Positions 42,411-50,492 of a DNA stretch of 64,000 nt are shown piece by piece; the first letter of the stretch is position 1, and each line of letters opens with the position of its first letter. A program made the translations under genes and the position numbers. The notes beneath the pieces are model-generated. The model searched no databases. It saw nothing but the letters and a program-made list of their open reading frames with translations, and was not told the DNA's origin. This stretch comes from Amycolatopsis mediterranei (GTDB lineage Bacteria; Actinomycetota; Actinomycetes; Mycobacteriales; Pseudonocardiaceae), in the NCBI RefSeq assembly GCF_026017845.1, contig NZ_CP100416.1, positions 1,299,833 through 1,363,832 on the forward strand, read 5' to 3'.

Positions 42411-43676
42411 ATGACGACGACGTCGAGCACCCAGCGCGTGCTGACGAAGCGGATCACGTTCTTCGTGGCCCTGGCGGTCTTCGCGCAGGAGTCGACGTGG
42501 AACCTCTACGACTCGCAGGTTCCGCCGCTGCTGCGCGAGCACCTCGGCAGTGCCGCGCTGATCGGTCTCCTGATGGGGATGGACAACGTGCTCGGCATCT
42601 TCATCCAGCCGTGGATGGGCAACCGGTCGGACCGCACGCGCACCTCGTGGGGCCGGCGCATGCCCTACCTCCTCGTCGGAATGCCCGTGGCGGCGCTGCT
42701 GTTCCTCGCCATCCCGCACGCCGCGGCGTCGCTGCCGCTGCTGATCCTGACGATGTTCGGCTACGCGCTGGTCGCGAACTCGTTCAAGCCGATCGCCGAA
42801 TCCCTGCTCCCGGACTTCGTCCCGCCCGAGCGGCGCAGCCGGGCCAACGCGGTCGTCAAGATCGCGGCCAGCCTCACGGTGATGGTCGCGGCGCTGATCA
42901 GCATCTTCTTGATCGACACGTATCCGAAGCTGTCGTTCGCGATCCCCGCGATCCTGATGGTGGTGTCCTTGGTGGTGCTGGCCGCGAACGTGCGGGACAG
43001 CCGGTCGCCCGCCTACCAGGCCGCCCTCGACGAAGAACGCGAACAGGCGGCGCCCGCCGCACGGGTGCGGGACACCGTGCTCGACATCGTGCGGGACACC
43101 GACCGCAGCCGGCTGCTGCTCATCGTGGCCATCTTCCTCTTCAGCGGCGCCTGGGCGGCCTCGCGATCGCTCATCACGCCGTACGGCATGGAAGTGCTGG
43201 GCCTGTCCCGCGGCGAAGCGGGCGGGCTGACCCTGCCCAGCGGTGTCGCCTTCATCGTGGCCGCCTACCCGGTGGCCAGGCTCGCCGAACGTTTCGGCCG
43301 GCTTCGCGTGATGACCGCCGGGATGACGGTGTTCGCGGCCGGCGCGGTGCTCGCCACCGTGGTGCGGACGCCCACCGGTGTCGTCGCCGGTCTCTGCGTG
43401 GCGTCCGCGGGGGCGTCCGCGTTCCTGGTCAACGCGGTCGTCGTGCTGTGGAACCTCGCCCCCTCCACCCGCCTGGTCGGCACCTACACCGGGCTCTACA
43501 CCGTGGGCTGGGTGAGCGGCGGCTTCCTCGGCCCGGCCGTGGTCGGCGGCTTGGTCGACCTGACGGGCTGGCCCCTGCTGCTGCTCCACGTCGCGATCGT
43601 CGCGCTCCTCGCCGTGCTGGCGGTCGGGCGCGTCAGTGCCCGGCAGCGCCGATCGTCCGCCGGGCGGGCCCTGTGA
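42411..43676 (+). CDS. MFS transporter
   Basis: A 421-residue transporter with twelve predicted helices. The family loop between helices 2 and 3 is GNRSDRTRTSWGRRMPYLL, which resembles the GPH/SLC45-like and sugar-type MFS branch. A central cytoplasmic loop is rich in charged residues (ALDEEREQAAPAARVRD). It is the first gene of an apparent unit with the AtuA-type, DUF4387 and hydrolase genes, divergent from the GntR regulator. It probably imports the compound those genes degrade; the substrate is unknown. Confidence 0.92.
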   Translation: MTTTSSTQRVLTKRITFFVALAVFAQESTWNLYDSQVPPLLREHLGSAALIGLLMGMDNVLGIFIQPWMGNRSDRTRTSWGRRMPYLLVGMPVAALLFLAIPHAAASLPLLILTMFGYALVANSFKPIAESLLPDFVPPERRSRANAVVKIAASLTVMVAALISIFLIDTYPKLSFAIPAILMVVSLVVLAANVRDSRSPAYQAALDEEREQAAPAARVRDTVLDIVRDTDRSRLLLIVAIFLFSGAWAASRSLITPYGMEVLGLSRGEAGGLTLPSGVAFIVAAYPVARLAERFGRLRVMTAGMTVFAAGAVLATVVRTPTGVVAGLCVASAGASAFLVNAVVVLWNLAPSTRLVGTYTGLYTVGWVSGGFLGPAVVGGLVDLTGWPLLLLHVAIVALLAVLAVGRVSARQRRSSAGRAL

Positions 43677-43755
43677 AAGCGCGCGTGCCGATCACCACGG
43701 ACCACCTGCGTCCCGGTGACGAGGTTCGTGGTGAACAAAGAGAAATGAGGAAAAC

Positions 43756-45117
43756 ATGAACACAGTGCGCGTCCTGGCGCCGAGCGGCATGCTCGGCGCC
43801 GGGTGGGACCACGCGACGGTCGAGCGCGGCATCGCCCTGGGGGCCGACGTCATCAGCATCGACGGCGGGTCCACCGATTCCGGTCCCCACTATCTCGGCG
43901 CCGCGACGGCCAAGACGACGGCCAAGGCGGTGGCGCGCGACCTGCGCAGCCTGCTGACGGCGGCGGCCGCCGCGGGCATCCCCGTCATCGTGGGCTCCTG
44001 CGGCACGAGCGGAACCGACCGCGGCGTCGACTGGGTCGCCGGGATCGCCGCCGAGGTGATGGCCGAGGAAGGCCTGGACCTGGAGGTGGCGAGGATCTAC
44101 AGCGAGCAGGACGCGGCCGAGCTGAAGGAGCACTTGGACGCGGGCCGGATCCACCCGCTGCCCCCGTTGGGAGAACTGACCGCCGAGACCCTCGAGAGCT
44201 GCACCCACATCGTCGGCGCGATGGGGCACGAACCGATCGTCGAGGCACTGCGCGCCGGCGCCCAGGTCGTGCTCGCCGGGCGCGCCACCGACACCGCCGT
44301 GGCGGCCGCCTACCCGCTCATGCGGGGGATGCCCGCCGGGCCCACGTGGCACGCCGCCAAGATCATCGAGTGCGGCGGCCAGTGCACCGGCAACCCGCGG
44401 GCGGGCGGAGTCCTCGCCACCATCGACGCCGGCGGCTTCACCGTCGAGCCGCTCGACCCCACCGTGTCGTGCACGCCGATCTCGGTGGCCGCCCACATGC
44501 TCTACGAGACCGCGAACCCGTTCGAGATGCGCGAGCCCGCCGGCACCCTCGACGTCCGGGACGCGCGGTACACCGCGCTCGACGACCGGACCGTCCGCGT
44601 CGAGGGCTCGGAGTTCCACTTCGCCGGCCAGTACACGATCAAACTCGAAGGCGCCCGGATCACCGGCTACGAAACCATGTCTTTCACCGCGATCCGCGAC
44701 CCGCGCGTCCTGGCGGAGATCGACGCCTGGGCGGAGCTCATGCGCACGATGATCACGCAGCGGGTGGGCCAGACACTCGGACTGGCGGACGACGAGTACG
44801 CTTTCGACCTGCGCCTCTACGGCCACAACGCGGTTCTGGACGACCTCGAGCCCGAGAGCGGGCCGCCGCGCGAGGTCGGCGTGATGTTGCTCGTCAACGC
44901 CCCCGACCAGCCGACCGCCACCGCGGTCGCCAAGGTCGCCAACCCGTTGATGCTGCACCTGCCGACCCCGGGAATGGACTACTTGCCCAGCTTCGCGTTC
45001 GCTTCGTCGCCCGCCGAAGTCGAGCGCGGCGCCGCGTACGAGTTCGTGCTGAACCACGTCGTGGACTGCGATCCCGCCGGCCTGTTCCGGATCGAACCGG
45101 GGGAGACCCGTGCCTGA
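43756..45117 (+). CDS. AtuA-type (DUF1446) protein
   Basis: A 453-residue protein of the DUF1446/AtuA family named after acyclic terpene utilisation in Pseudomonas. The start VRVLAPSGMLGAGWDHATVERGIALGADVISIDGGSTDSGPHYLG is characteristic, as are GAMGHEPIVEALRAGAQVVLAGRATDTAVAAAYPL and ECGGQCTGNPR. Its chemistry is not settled. It overlaps the DUF4387 gene by eight bases; that pairing is the usual arrangement (some homologues are fusions). TGAGGA precedes the ATG. Confidence 0.9.
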   Translation: MNTVRVLAPSGMLGAGWDHATVERGIALGADVISIDGGSTDSGPHYLGAATAKTTAKAVARDLRSLLTAAAAAGIPVIVGSCGTSGTDRGVDWVAGIAAEVMAEEGLDLEVARIYSEQDAAELKEHLDAGRIHPLPPLGELTAETLESCTHIVGAMGHEPIVEALRAGAQVVLAGRATDTAVAAAYPLMRGMPAGPTWHAAKIIECGGQCTGNPRAGGVLATIDAGGFTVEPLDPTVSCTPISVAAHMLYETANPFEMREPAGTLDVRDARYTALDDRTVRVEGSEFHFAGQYTIKLEGARITGYETMSFTAIRDPRVLAEIDAWAELMRTMITQRVGQTLGLADDEYAFDLRLYGHNAVLDDLEPESGPPREVGVMLLVNAPDQPTATAVAKVANPLMLHLPTPGMDYLPSFAFASSPAEVERGAAYEFVLNHVVDCDPAGLFRIEPGETRA

Positions 45118-45454
45118 GACCACCCTCGCGGATCTGGCCCACGAAGTCCGCTCCAAGAACGCCGGCCCGTTCTGGGTCACCATGGAACTCTTCATGCGCG
45201 ACGCCGAGGGCTACCGGATCGCCGCGGACGAATCCTTCCTCAACGAGAGCGTGATCGCGCAGCTCTACCGCGTCGAGGAGGAGGCGGTCCAGCTGTTCCG
45301 GATCCCGTCGCTCAACGTCGTCAAGATCTCCTTCCCCCGTCCGGTCAGCCAGGGATCGCTGCGGGACCGCGACATCCACGCGGGACAGCACCACGTTCCC
45401 CTCGCCCGCATGCCGGTCCCGTCATCGACCCGACCCGTGGAGGAAAGCCCGTGA
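45110..45454 (+). CDS. DUF4387 protein, AtuA partner
   Basis: A 114-residue protein of DUF4387, the small domain fused to or encoded beside AtuA-type proteins. TLADLAHEVRSKNAGPFWVTMELFM and ISFPRPVSQGSLRDRDIHAGQHHVPLA are diagnostic. It probably forms a complex with the upstream gene product. It starts with GTG inside the AtuA-type gene, and its stop overlaps the hydrolase gene start, so all three are coupled. Confidence 0.9.
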   Translation: MPETTLADLAHEVRSKNAGPFWVTMELFMRDAEGYRIAADESFLNESVIAQLYRVEEEAVQLFRIPSLNVVKISFPRPVSQGSLRDRDIHAGQHHVPLARMPVPSSTRPVEESP

Positions 45455-46257
45455 TCCGTGTCGAAGACCTGCCGGTGGCGCACCCCGGCCGCCGGCTGCT
45501 CACCAAGCGCACCCCGTTCTTCGCCGCACCGGACGAACCGCGCTGCAGCTACTGCGCCTACATTCCCACGAGCTGGACCCCGGACGCCGAACTGCCCGTC
45601 CTGGTGGCCGTGCACGGCACCGGCCGCAGCGTCGGGGAGCTGCGCGAAGGGCTCATTCCCTTCGCCGAACAGCACGAAGTCATCGTCGTGACCCCGCTGT
45701 TCCCGGTCGGCATCGACGATCGCGACGACGTGCACGACTACAAGCTCCTCGACGCCCACGGGATCCGGTTCGACCGGGTGCTGCTCGGCATCCTGGAGCA
45801 GGTCCGGTTCCGGTGGAACGCGCGGGTCGACACCGTGTTGCTGTGCGGGCACTCCGGCGGCGGCCAGTTCGCCCACCGCTTCCTGTACCTGCACCCGGAC
45901 CGGGTCGCCGCCGTCGCGGTCGGCGCGCCCGGCGGCGTGACCCTGCTCGACGACTCACTCGCCTGGCCGGAAGGCACCGGCGACACCCGGCAGCGGTTCG
46001 GGATCACCGTGGACCCCGCCGCGGTCGCCCGGGTGCCGGTGCTGCTCGTCATCGGCGGCGACGACGACGGGCGGGCCGACCTGGCCGTCATGGGCGACCA
46101 CGGCCGCAACCGGCCGGAGCAGCTCGACCGGCTGGCCCGGTCCCTGACCCGGCACGGCACGGCGGTCCGGCAGGTCGTGGTCCCCGGGGTGGGGCACAGC
46201 GCCGCGGGGACCCGACCGCCGGTCGTCGAGTTCTTCACCGGCTTGCTGCCGGGCTGA
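45451..46257 (+). CDS. Alpha/beta-hydrolase
   Basis: A 268-residue hydrolase. The nucleophile elbow is LLCGHSGGGQFAHRFLYLHP (Ser in GHSGG), preceded by the oxyanion segment VLVAVHGTGRSVGEL. The likely acid and histidine are in VIGGDDDG and VVPGVGHSA. This layout resembles poly(3-hydroxybutyrate) depolymerase/PHB-type esterases more than haloalkane-type enzymes. It overlaps the DUF4387 gene by four bases. It would hydrolyse an ester or thioester intermediate of the compound handled by the AtuA-type pair. Confidence 0.9.
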   Translation: MIRVEDLPVAHPGRRLLTKRTPFFAAPDEPRCSYCAYIPTSWTPDAELPVLVAVHGTGRSVGELREGLIPFAEQHEVIVVTPLFPVGIDDRDDVHDYKLLDAHGIRFDRVLLGILEQVRFRWNARVDTVLLCGHSGGGQFAHRFLYLHPDRVAAVAVGAPGGVTLLDDSLAWPEGTGDTRQRFGITVDPAAVARVPVLLVIGGDDDGRADLAVMGDHGRNRPEQLDRLARSLTRHGTAVRQVVVPGVGHSAAGTRPPVVEFFTGLLPG

Positions 46258-46515
46258 GCCGGCCACCCGGGAAAGGTAGTTCCTTGACCAAAAACCTTCG
46301 ACGTCCGCCGCCGTCGGAGGGTGCTCTGGTCGGTGCTCGCCGCGGCGCTGCTTTTGACCGGAAAGGCCACCTGTTACTCCGGCCAGGACGTCAGGCGGGG
46401 TGTGCGGTACACGGGCTCCCACGACGACCGGGCCCGGGGGTGGCGGCCAGCAGTCAGCCGGCCGGCGAACGCCGTGGCGATCACCACGAGTGCGATCAGG
46501 GCATGCCGATGCCCG

Positions 46516-48048
46516 TCAGTCAGCGTTCGCTGGGCTGGGCAGCAGTCGCAGGAAGCGTTCGCGCAGCTGCGGCGCGCGGCTCTCGCACAGCAGGAAGATC
46601 GCTGTGATGTCTTGATGGGAGAGCTGTCGCACGATGCGGCGCAAGATGGCCGTCGCGGAGAGGTGGAGTGCCGCGTCCAGCAAACGCAGGCCCACCGTCT
46701 CCTCGAAATCGATGCAGCCGAGCAGGAGACGGCCGCCTGCCGCGGGCCGGCGCGATCCGAGCGCGACGATGATCTTCGCACTGGTGGCCGGGAAGTCGTC
46801 GGAGATTTCGTTGAGGAACGCGAGTGCTTGCCCCATGTCGTTGTCGACCAGTCGTTCGAGGTGGCTGAGCTGGGCACGTCGAAGATCCTCGGTGTAGCTG
46901 ACCAAACCGGGGATGGCTTGCGCCTGCGCCGTCTCCGCCAGGTAGGGATCGGTCGGCAGCCAGTCGATCGACCGCGCGGCGTGTTCGATCAACGCAGCCC
47001 ACACGTCGGCGCTCGTGGCGCCCTTCCGGTGAGCGGCCGCTGAGAAGACCTGTCCATCGAAGTAGCTGCCGAACACGGCCGAGAAGTCCTTGTCGGCGGC
47101 GATGACGAGCATCGTGCGGAGGCTGGGCGGAACGGCGTCGGGTGGGAGCGTGGGCCTGACCAAGTCAGCGACCACCTGTCTGGTCGCCGCTTCATCCTCC
47201 ATGGCGGGCTCGGGTTCTTCGATCGGTGGTGGAGCGGGCACCTCGTCCGCTGCAGGGACGGGAGGAGGCGGAGGGAGGTAGGCGCTGTTGCGCGCGATAA
47301 GGAGGTCTTGCGCCGTCTCTCGCGACATCGTGCTGGGCTCCGGCCGTTGCCTCCCGTCCTGCAGGTTCAGACTGCGGAATCGTTGTCGCAGCTCCTTGTG
47401 GACCGCGGCCAACGAGAGGTATTCGTTGGCGCTGGGGACGCCTTCTTCCAGGATGGCGGTGAGGAACTTGCTGAAGTATGTCTGTCCGCCGGGCACGACG
47501 TCGTAGACAGCCTTCTCAGAGGCCCTCGAGGCGGTCAGCGTGTACGCGCCTTCTACCTTCGACAGCATCTCCACCTGGTCAGCGACGCCGACGCCCTGCG
47601 TGCCCGCGGTGGCGATGCCGGAAAAACAGCAGTCGAGCATCACCACGCGCACACGGGCGTCGCAGTTGTAGTGCAGCTCGTCGCGGATGTCGTCGAAGCG
47701 CAACGAAGTGCTGTGCCGCAGGCGCGGATCTTTGCTCGTGTCCGTCAGTGCGAGCCCGAGTTTTTCGTTGGGAAGGAGTTGGCCGTGCCCGACGTAGTAG
47801 AACAGCAGCACGTCAGTGGTCTCGTGAATGAGCTTGGCCACCCGTTCCGGCACTCTGTCGCCGGTGTTCTGGTCCTCGAACACGGCAATCCGGGACTCCG
47901 GCCACCCGCACGACGGTCCGGTGAGCGCGCGCCTCACCGCATGCAGGCTGCGGCTTGCCGCGGACATGTCGGGCAGCCCGGCGGTGTAGGTTGCGGTGCC
48001 GACCAGGATCGCGCGGGAGCGTTCGAAGTCAATGGCTGCGCCGGTGAT
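46516..48048 (-). CDS. Caspase-family (metacaspase-like) effector of an EACC1 pair
   Basis: A roughly 510-residue peptidase C14 protein. The caspase fold has SRAILVGTATY, the catalytic histidine in FYYVGHGQ, and the catalytic cysteine in VVMLDCCFSGIA. A proline-rich linker (PPPPPVPAADEVPAPPP) then leads to a helical C-terminal region. The first ATG (47967) would remove the first core strand. Frame homology continues upstream to TGA 48054, the stop of the EACC1 gene in the same frame. No ATG, GTG or TTG lies in between; ATC 48048 (after GGGGAG) or ATT 48033 are the only plausible starts. It is coupled to the EACC1 gene and probably kills or shuts down cells on activation. Confidence 0.85.
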   Translation of the reverse strand: MTGAAIDFERSRAILVGTATYTAGLPDMSAASRSLHAVRRALTGPSCGWPESRIAVFEDQNTGDRVPERVAKLIHETTDVLLFYYVGHGQLLPNEKLGLALTDTSKDPRLRHSTSLRFDDIRDELHYNCDARVRVVMLDCCFSGIATAGTQGVGVADQVEMLSKVEGAYTLTASRASEKAVYDVVPGGQTYFSKFLTAILEEGVPSANEYLSLAAVHKELRQRFRSLNLQDGRQRPEPSTMSRETAQDLLIARNSAYLPPPPPVPAADEVPAPPPIEEPEPAMEDEAATRQVVADLVRPTLPPDAVPPSLRTMLVIAADKDFSAVFGSYFDGQVFSAAAHRKGATSADVWAALIEHAARSIDWLPTDPYLAETAQAQAIPGLVSYTEDLRRAQLSHLERLVDNDMGQALAFLNEISDDFPATSAKIIVALGSRRPAAGGRLLLGCIDFEETVGLRLLDAALHLSATAILRRIVRQLSHQDITAIFLLCESRAPQLRERFLRLLPSPANAD

Positions 48049-48051
48049 GGC

Positions 48052-48423
48052 TCAGCTCCCCTTGCCGGAGGGGACGCTCTTGCGGGCCACCTTCAGCAGC
48101 GTTTCCAGCGCCTCCGGGTCGGTGCCGGTCAGCTCGACCTCGACGTCCTGAATCTTCACCCGGACTTTGGTCACCCGCGCCTCGATCCAGGAGCGCAGCG
48201 CGCTCAGGAGCACCGGCACCGCTCCGCCGGTTGTGCACAGCGCGACGAGGAAGTCCCAAGAGTCACCCTGCTCGCCTGGTTCGGACGGTGCGGGTACTGG
48301 CTCGAGTCGCACGTTCCGCACGTCGCGCAGCCACTGCTGCAACCGAGGTACGTCCGCGCTGTCCGTCGGCGTGATCCGGACTTCGACGGCGGGACCGGCG
48401 GGCGAGACTTTTTCATCCTGCAT
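48052..48423 (-). CDS. EACC1-type effector-associated constant component
   Basis: A 123-residue protein of the kind named effector-associated constant component 1, known from computational studies of bacterial conflict systems. It has the typical order: a short alpha/beta start (LQQWLRDVRNVRLEPVPAP), a hydrophobic helix region (FLVALCTTGGAVPVLLSALRSWIEARV), then a strand-rich end (VRVKIQDVEVELTGTDPEALETLLKVA). It directly precedes, in the same frame, the caspase effector, the usual operon order. It may anchor or regulate the effector; mechanism unknown. Confidence 0.8.
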   Translation of the reverse strand: MQDEKVSPAGPAVEVRITPTDSADVPRLQQWLRDVRNVRLEPVPAPSEPGEQGDSWDFLVALCTTGGAVPVLLSALRSWIEARVTKVRVKIQDVEVELTGTDPEALETLLKVARKSVPSGKGS

Positions 48424-48424
48424 G

Positions 48425-48438
48425 CGCGATCTATCGCG
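48425..48438. promoter_or_regulatory. Palindrome immediately upstream of the EACC1 start
   Basis: CGCGAT-CT-ATCGCG is a perfect 6-bp-arm inverted repeat one base before the EACC1 start codon, where a ribosome binding site would be expected and none is seen. It may be an operator or a translation-blocking hairpin. Confidence 0.5.
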
Positions 48439-48651
48439 TCAGGGCGAGATTTTGTGACAGATTCGGTCGTCCAACACGCCCTGGGCGTCGTCATCGTCTT
48501 TTCGTCGGGCCGACGGCTCGCCGCAGGGTGTCGCCATGCGCCGCGCGTTGTCTTCCAGGAGCTGCGTCAGGTCCTCGTAGCGGCCCCATAGCGCCGGATC
48601 CCGGCGTGCCGCCTCGCCAATGGCCATGGTCTGTTCGGCGCCGGCGGTCAC
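48439..48651 (-). CDS. Possible small protein upstream of the EACC1 gene
   Basis: A 70-codon frame ending 15 bases before the EACC1 start. The product is charged and partly helical (RRDPALWGRYEDLTQLLEDNARRM) with no recognisable family. No clear ribosome binding site precedes GTG 48651 or ATG 48627. It is listed because it would complete an operon with the conflict pair; it could equally be a chance frame in GC-rich DNA. Confidence 0.35.
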   Translation of the reverse strand: MTAGAEQTMAIGEAARRDPALWGRYEDLTQLLEDNARRMATPCGEPSARRKDDDDAQGVLDDRICHKISP

Positions 48652-48691
48652 CGGCTTGCGACAGGGAGCACGCGGCGACCCCGGGATCTAT

Positions 48692-48752
48692 GAGACGGTT
48701 GACTCACAGCCTGCCCGCGTGCCAGAATCGCCCACTGTGAGACGCTCGTCTC
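48692..48752. promoter_or_regulatory. Two TetR-type operators upstream of the 48804 gene
   Basis: GAGAC-GGTT-GACTC (48692-48705) and GAGAC-GCTC-GTCTC (48739-48752) share the form GAGNC-N4-GNCTC. The same form is found before the TetR gene at 49827, so that regulator probably binds here. Confidence 0.65.
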
Positions 48753-48803
48753 GCACAACGCGGCGCTTGCCGGCCGACTCGTCTTTGCCCGAGGGGATCA
48801 CCG

Positions 48804-49241
48804 TTGTCCGTTCAAGCATGGTTGCTGGTTTACGGCATGTTGTCCGCTTATTGCCTGGCCGGCTGCCTGATGGAGCATTTCGCCGTCTTCTCCGGGTGGC
48901 CGGCGGTCGGCGTCAAGGAATTCCGGACCGTCCAGACGGCTCAGGGGCATGGCAGCGGCATCGTCTATGTGGTACCGAAAACCCTGTTGACCGCGCTGGT
49001 GGTCGTCATGCTTGCCGGAGCACCCGATGCCGTTCCGGATTGGCCGTTGTGGGCCGGTTTGGCGGCGTTGACGGCGTCCTGGGTGTCGTTCGCTCTCATT
49101 CAGCTTCCGATTCAGCTGCACATACGGAAAACTGCCGATCAAGCCGCCATTGTTCGGCTGGTGCGAACCGATTGGATCCGGGTCGCTGCGATGGTGGCTC
49201 ATTTCGCCTTCGCCGTCACCGCCATTGCGGGGGCGAGCTAA
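48804..49241 (+). CDS. Four-helix membrane protein under TetR control
   Basis: A 145-residue membrane protein with four hydrophobic helices (LLVYGMLSAYCLAGCLMEHF, TLLTALVVVMLAGA, LAALTASWVSFALIQLPI, VAAMVAHFAFAVTAIA). The layout resembles DUF1772-like proteins. It starts at TTG, with GAGGGG seven bases upstream. Two operators of the convergent TetR regulator lie in its promoter. Its 3' end overlaps that of the TetR gene by four bases. Function unknown. Confidence 0.8.
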   Translation: MSVQAWLLVYGMLSAYCLAGCLMEHFAVFSGWPAVGVKEFRTVQTAQGHGSGIVYVVPKTLLTALVVVMLAGAPDAVPDWPLWAGLAALTASWVSFALIQLPIQLHIRKTADQAAIVRLVRTDWIRVAAMVAHFAFAVTAIAGAS

Positions 49242-49813
49242 CCCGGCTGATCGTGCCAGGTTCCCACGCTGTCCACGAGCCGGCCGAGGAAATCGTCGGA
49301 AGCCGGGGCTCGCTGCATGGTCGCGCGGTAGACGATCGGCCCCACGAGCATCGCCGTCAAGTCGGGCGGCTCGATGTCGGCCTCCAGCTCGCCGGCGGCG
49401 ACGGCCGATCGGATGGCGGCGTGGATCCGTTCGGTGATCGTCTTGACGGACTCGTCGTGGGGGTGCGCGATCCGGGCATCCGAGAGCGCGGACTGCGCCA
49501 GTGTGAGCGAGACGGCGGCGACGGCGGGGATGGCGAGCTCGTCGGCCATCTGCCGAAGCTCCTTGCGCAGCCATCGGCGAACGGGCGTCTCCGGGGCGCG
49601 GAACAGCGGGAGGTCGGCGCCGCCCATGGCGTCGAGCAGCAGCTGGTCGGTCCGGGGCCAGTGCCGGTAGACGGTGGCCCGGCCGACGCCGGCTTCCTGA
49701 GCGACTCGCTGGTGCGTCACCGCGTCGAGGCCCTCCTCGGCCAGCAGCCGCCGGGCGGCGGCGAGCATGGCCTCCCGGCTGCGCACCGCTCGCGGATCCG
49801 CTGAATAGCTCAT
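49238..49813 (-). CDS. TetR-family regulator A
   Basis: A 191-residue TetR repressor. The helix-turn-helix region is RREAMLAAARRLLAEEGLDAVTHQRVAQEAGVGRATVYRHWP (split here: start SREAML..., end VYRHW), followed by a helical ligand-binding domain of normal length. An operator of the form GAGNC-N4-GNCTC lies 14 bases before its start codon and again twice before the convergent membrane protein gene. It therefore most likely controls itself and that gene. Confidence 0.92.
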   Translation of the reverse strand: MSYSADPRAVRSREAMLAAARRLLAEEGLDAVTHQRVAQEAGVGRATVYRHWPRTDQLLLDAMGGADLPLFRAPETPVRRWLRKELRQMADELAIPAVAAVSLTLAQSALSDARIAHPHDESVKTITERIHAAIRSAVAAGELEADIEPPDLTAMLVGPIVYRATMQRAPASDDFLGRLVDSVGTWHDQPG

Positions 49814-49826
49814 CGTCGCATCTTAC

Positions 49827-49840
49827 GAGACAAGTGACTC
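49827..49840. promoter_or_regulatory. TetR A operator in its own promoter
   Basis: GAGAC-AAGT-GACTC lies 14 bases upstream of the TetR A start codon, the third copy of GAGNC-N4-GNCTC in about 1.1 kb. Confidence 0.65.
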
Positions 49841-50429
49841 ATTGATGGGGAGGGCGATCCCGGCCGCCGGGCCGGATCGCGTCGACCAGCATGCGCACGA
49901 GTTGCTCCACGCTGACCCGCCAGGTGTTCTTCGACAGATGACCGCTGAGTTCCATTCCGGCGATGCCGTGCGCGCTCGACATCAGCAGGGCGCCGTAGCG
50001 GCCTGCGTCAGGCTCGCCGACCACGTCCGCGACGAGGACGAGGAACTCCTTTTCGAGACGGCTCGCAGCTTCGGCGGCGGCCGGCGTGTCCGCCGGAGTG
50101 CTGAACATCAGCGCATACCGGTGCGGTCGCCGCCGGGCGAGCCCGATCAGCCTCAGAACGGCCCACTCGAGCCGCGCCTCGGCCGTGGTGCCGGGGTCTG
50201 CGCGTGCTTGCTCGACGTCGTCCGCCAGCGCGTTCCACGCGTTGATCGCGAGCTGCGTCAGCAGGTGCTCCTTGTTCTCGAAGTGGCCGTAGGGTGCGCC
50301 ACGCGAAACTCCGGCCCGCGCTCCGACCGCGCGGAGGGTCACCGCGGCCGGCCCACCCTCGTCCAGTAGTTCGGAGGCGGCGCGGACGAGAGCCTGTCGC
50401 GTGGCTGCGGCGCTCTCGGCTCGGGTCAT
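49839..50429 (-). CDS. TetR-family regulator B
   Basis: A 196-residue TetR repressor. The DNA-binding region includes TRQALVRAASELLDEGG and VGARAGVSRGAPYGHFENKEHLL, and a C-terminal TetR_C-type helical domain follows. ATG 50429 is chosen because it opens the conserved domain; an in-frame ATG at 50456 would add nine residues but lies inside the palindrome TGACAATGTCA. It is divergent from the SDR gene, which carries a matching palindrome over its start, so it probably represses both. Confidence 0.9.
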   Translation of the reverse strand: MTRAESAAATRQALVRAASELLDEGGPAAVTLRAVGARAGVSRGAPYGHFENKEHLLTQLAINAWNALADDVEQARADPGTTAEARLEWAVLRLIGLARRRPHRYALMFSTPADTPAAAEAASRLEKEFLVLVADVVGEPDAGRYGALLMSSAHGIAGMELSGHLSKNTWRVSVEQLVRMLVDAIRPGGRDRPPHQ

Positions 50430-50444
50430 GCCGGGCAGTCTAGT

Positions 50445-50492
50445 TGACAATGTCATCCGAGTTACGGGACAGTCGTTGATATGACAGTGTCA
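50445..50492. promoter_or_regulatory. Pair of TGACANTGTCA operators between TetR B and the SDR gene
   Basis: TGACAATGTCA (50445-50455) and TGACAGTGTCA (50482-50492) are centred 37 bp apart. The second overlaps the SDR start codon at 50481. They are the only strong palindromes in this divergent gap. Confidence 0.75.

Noticed and set aside
46258..46515. A TTG-started frame (TKNLRRPPPSEG) with a signal-like segment (VLWSVLAAALLLTG) in another frame
   Set aside because: It would need a frameshift and shows no further homology. The gap is best described as containing no recognisable gene.
48439..48651. Treating the small frame upstream of the EACC1 gene as a firm third component of the conflict system
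   Set aside because: It lacks a ribosome binding site and family signature, so it is kept only as a low-confidence feature.
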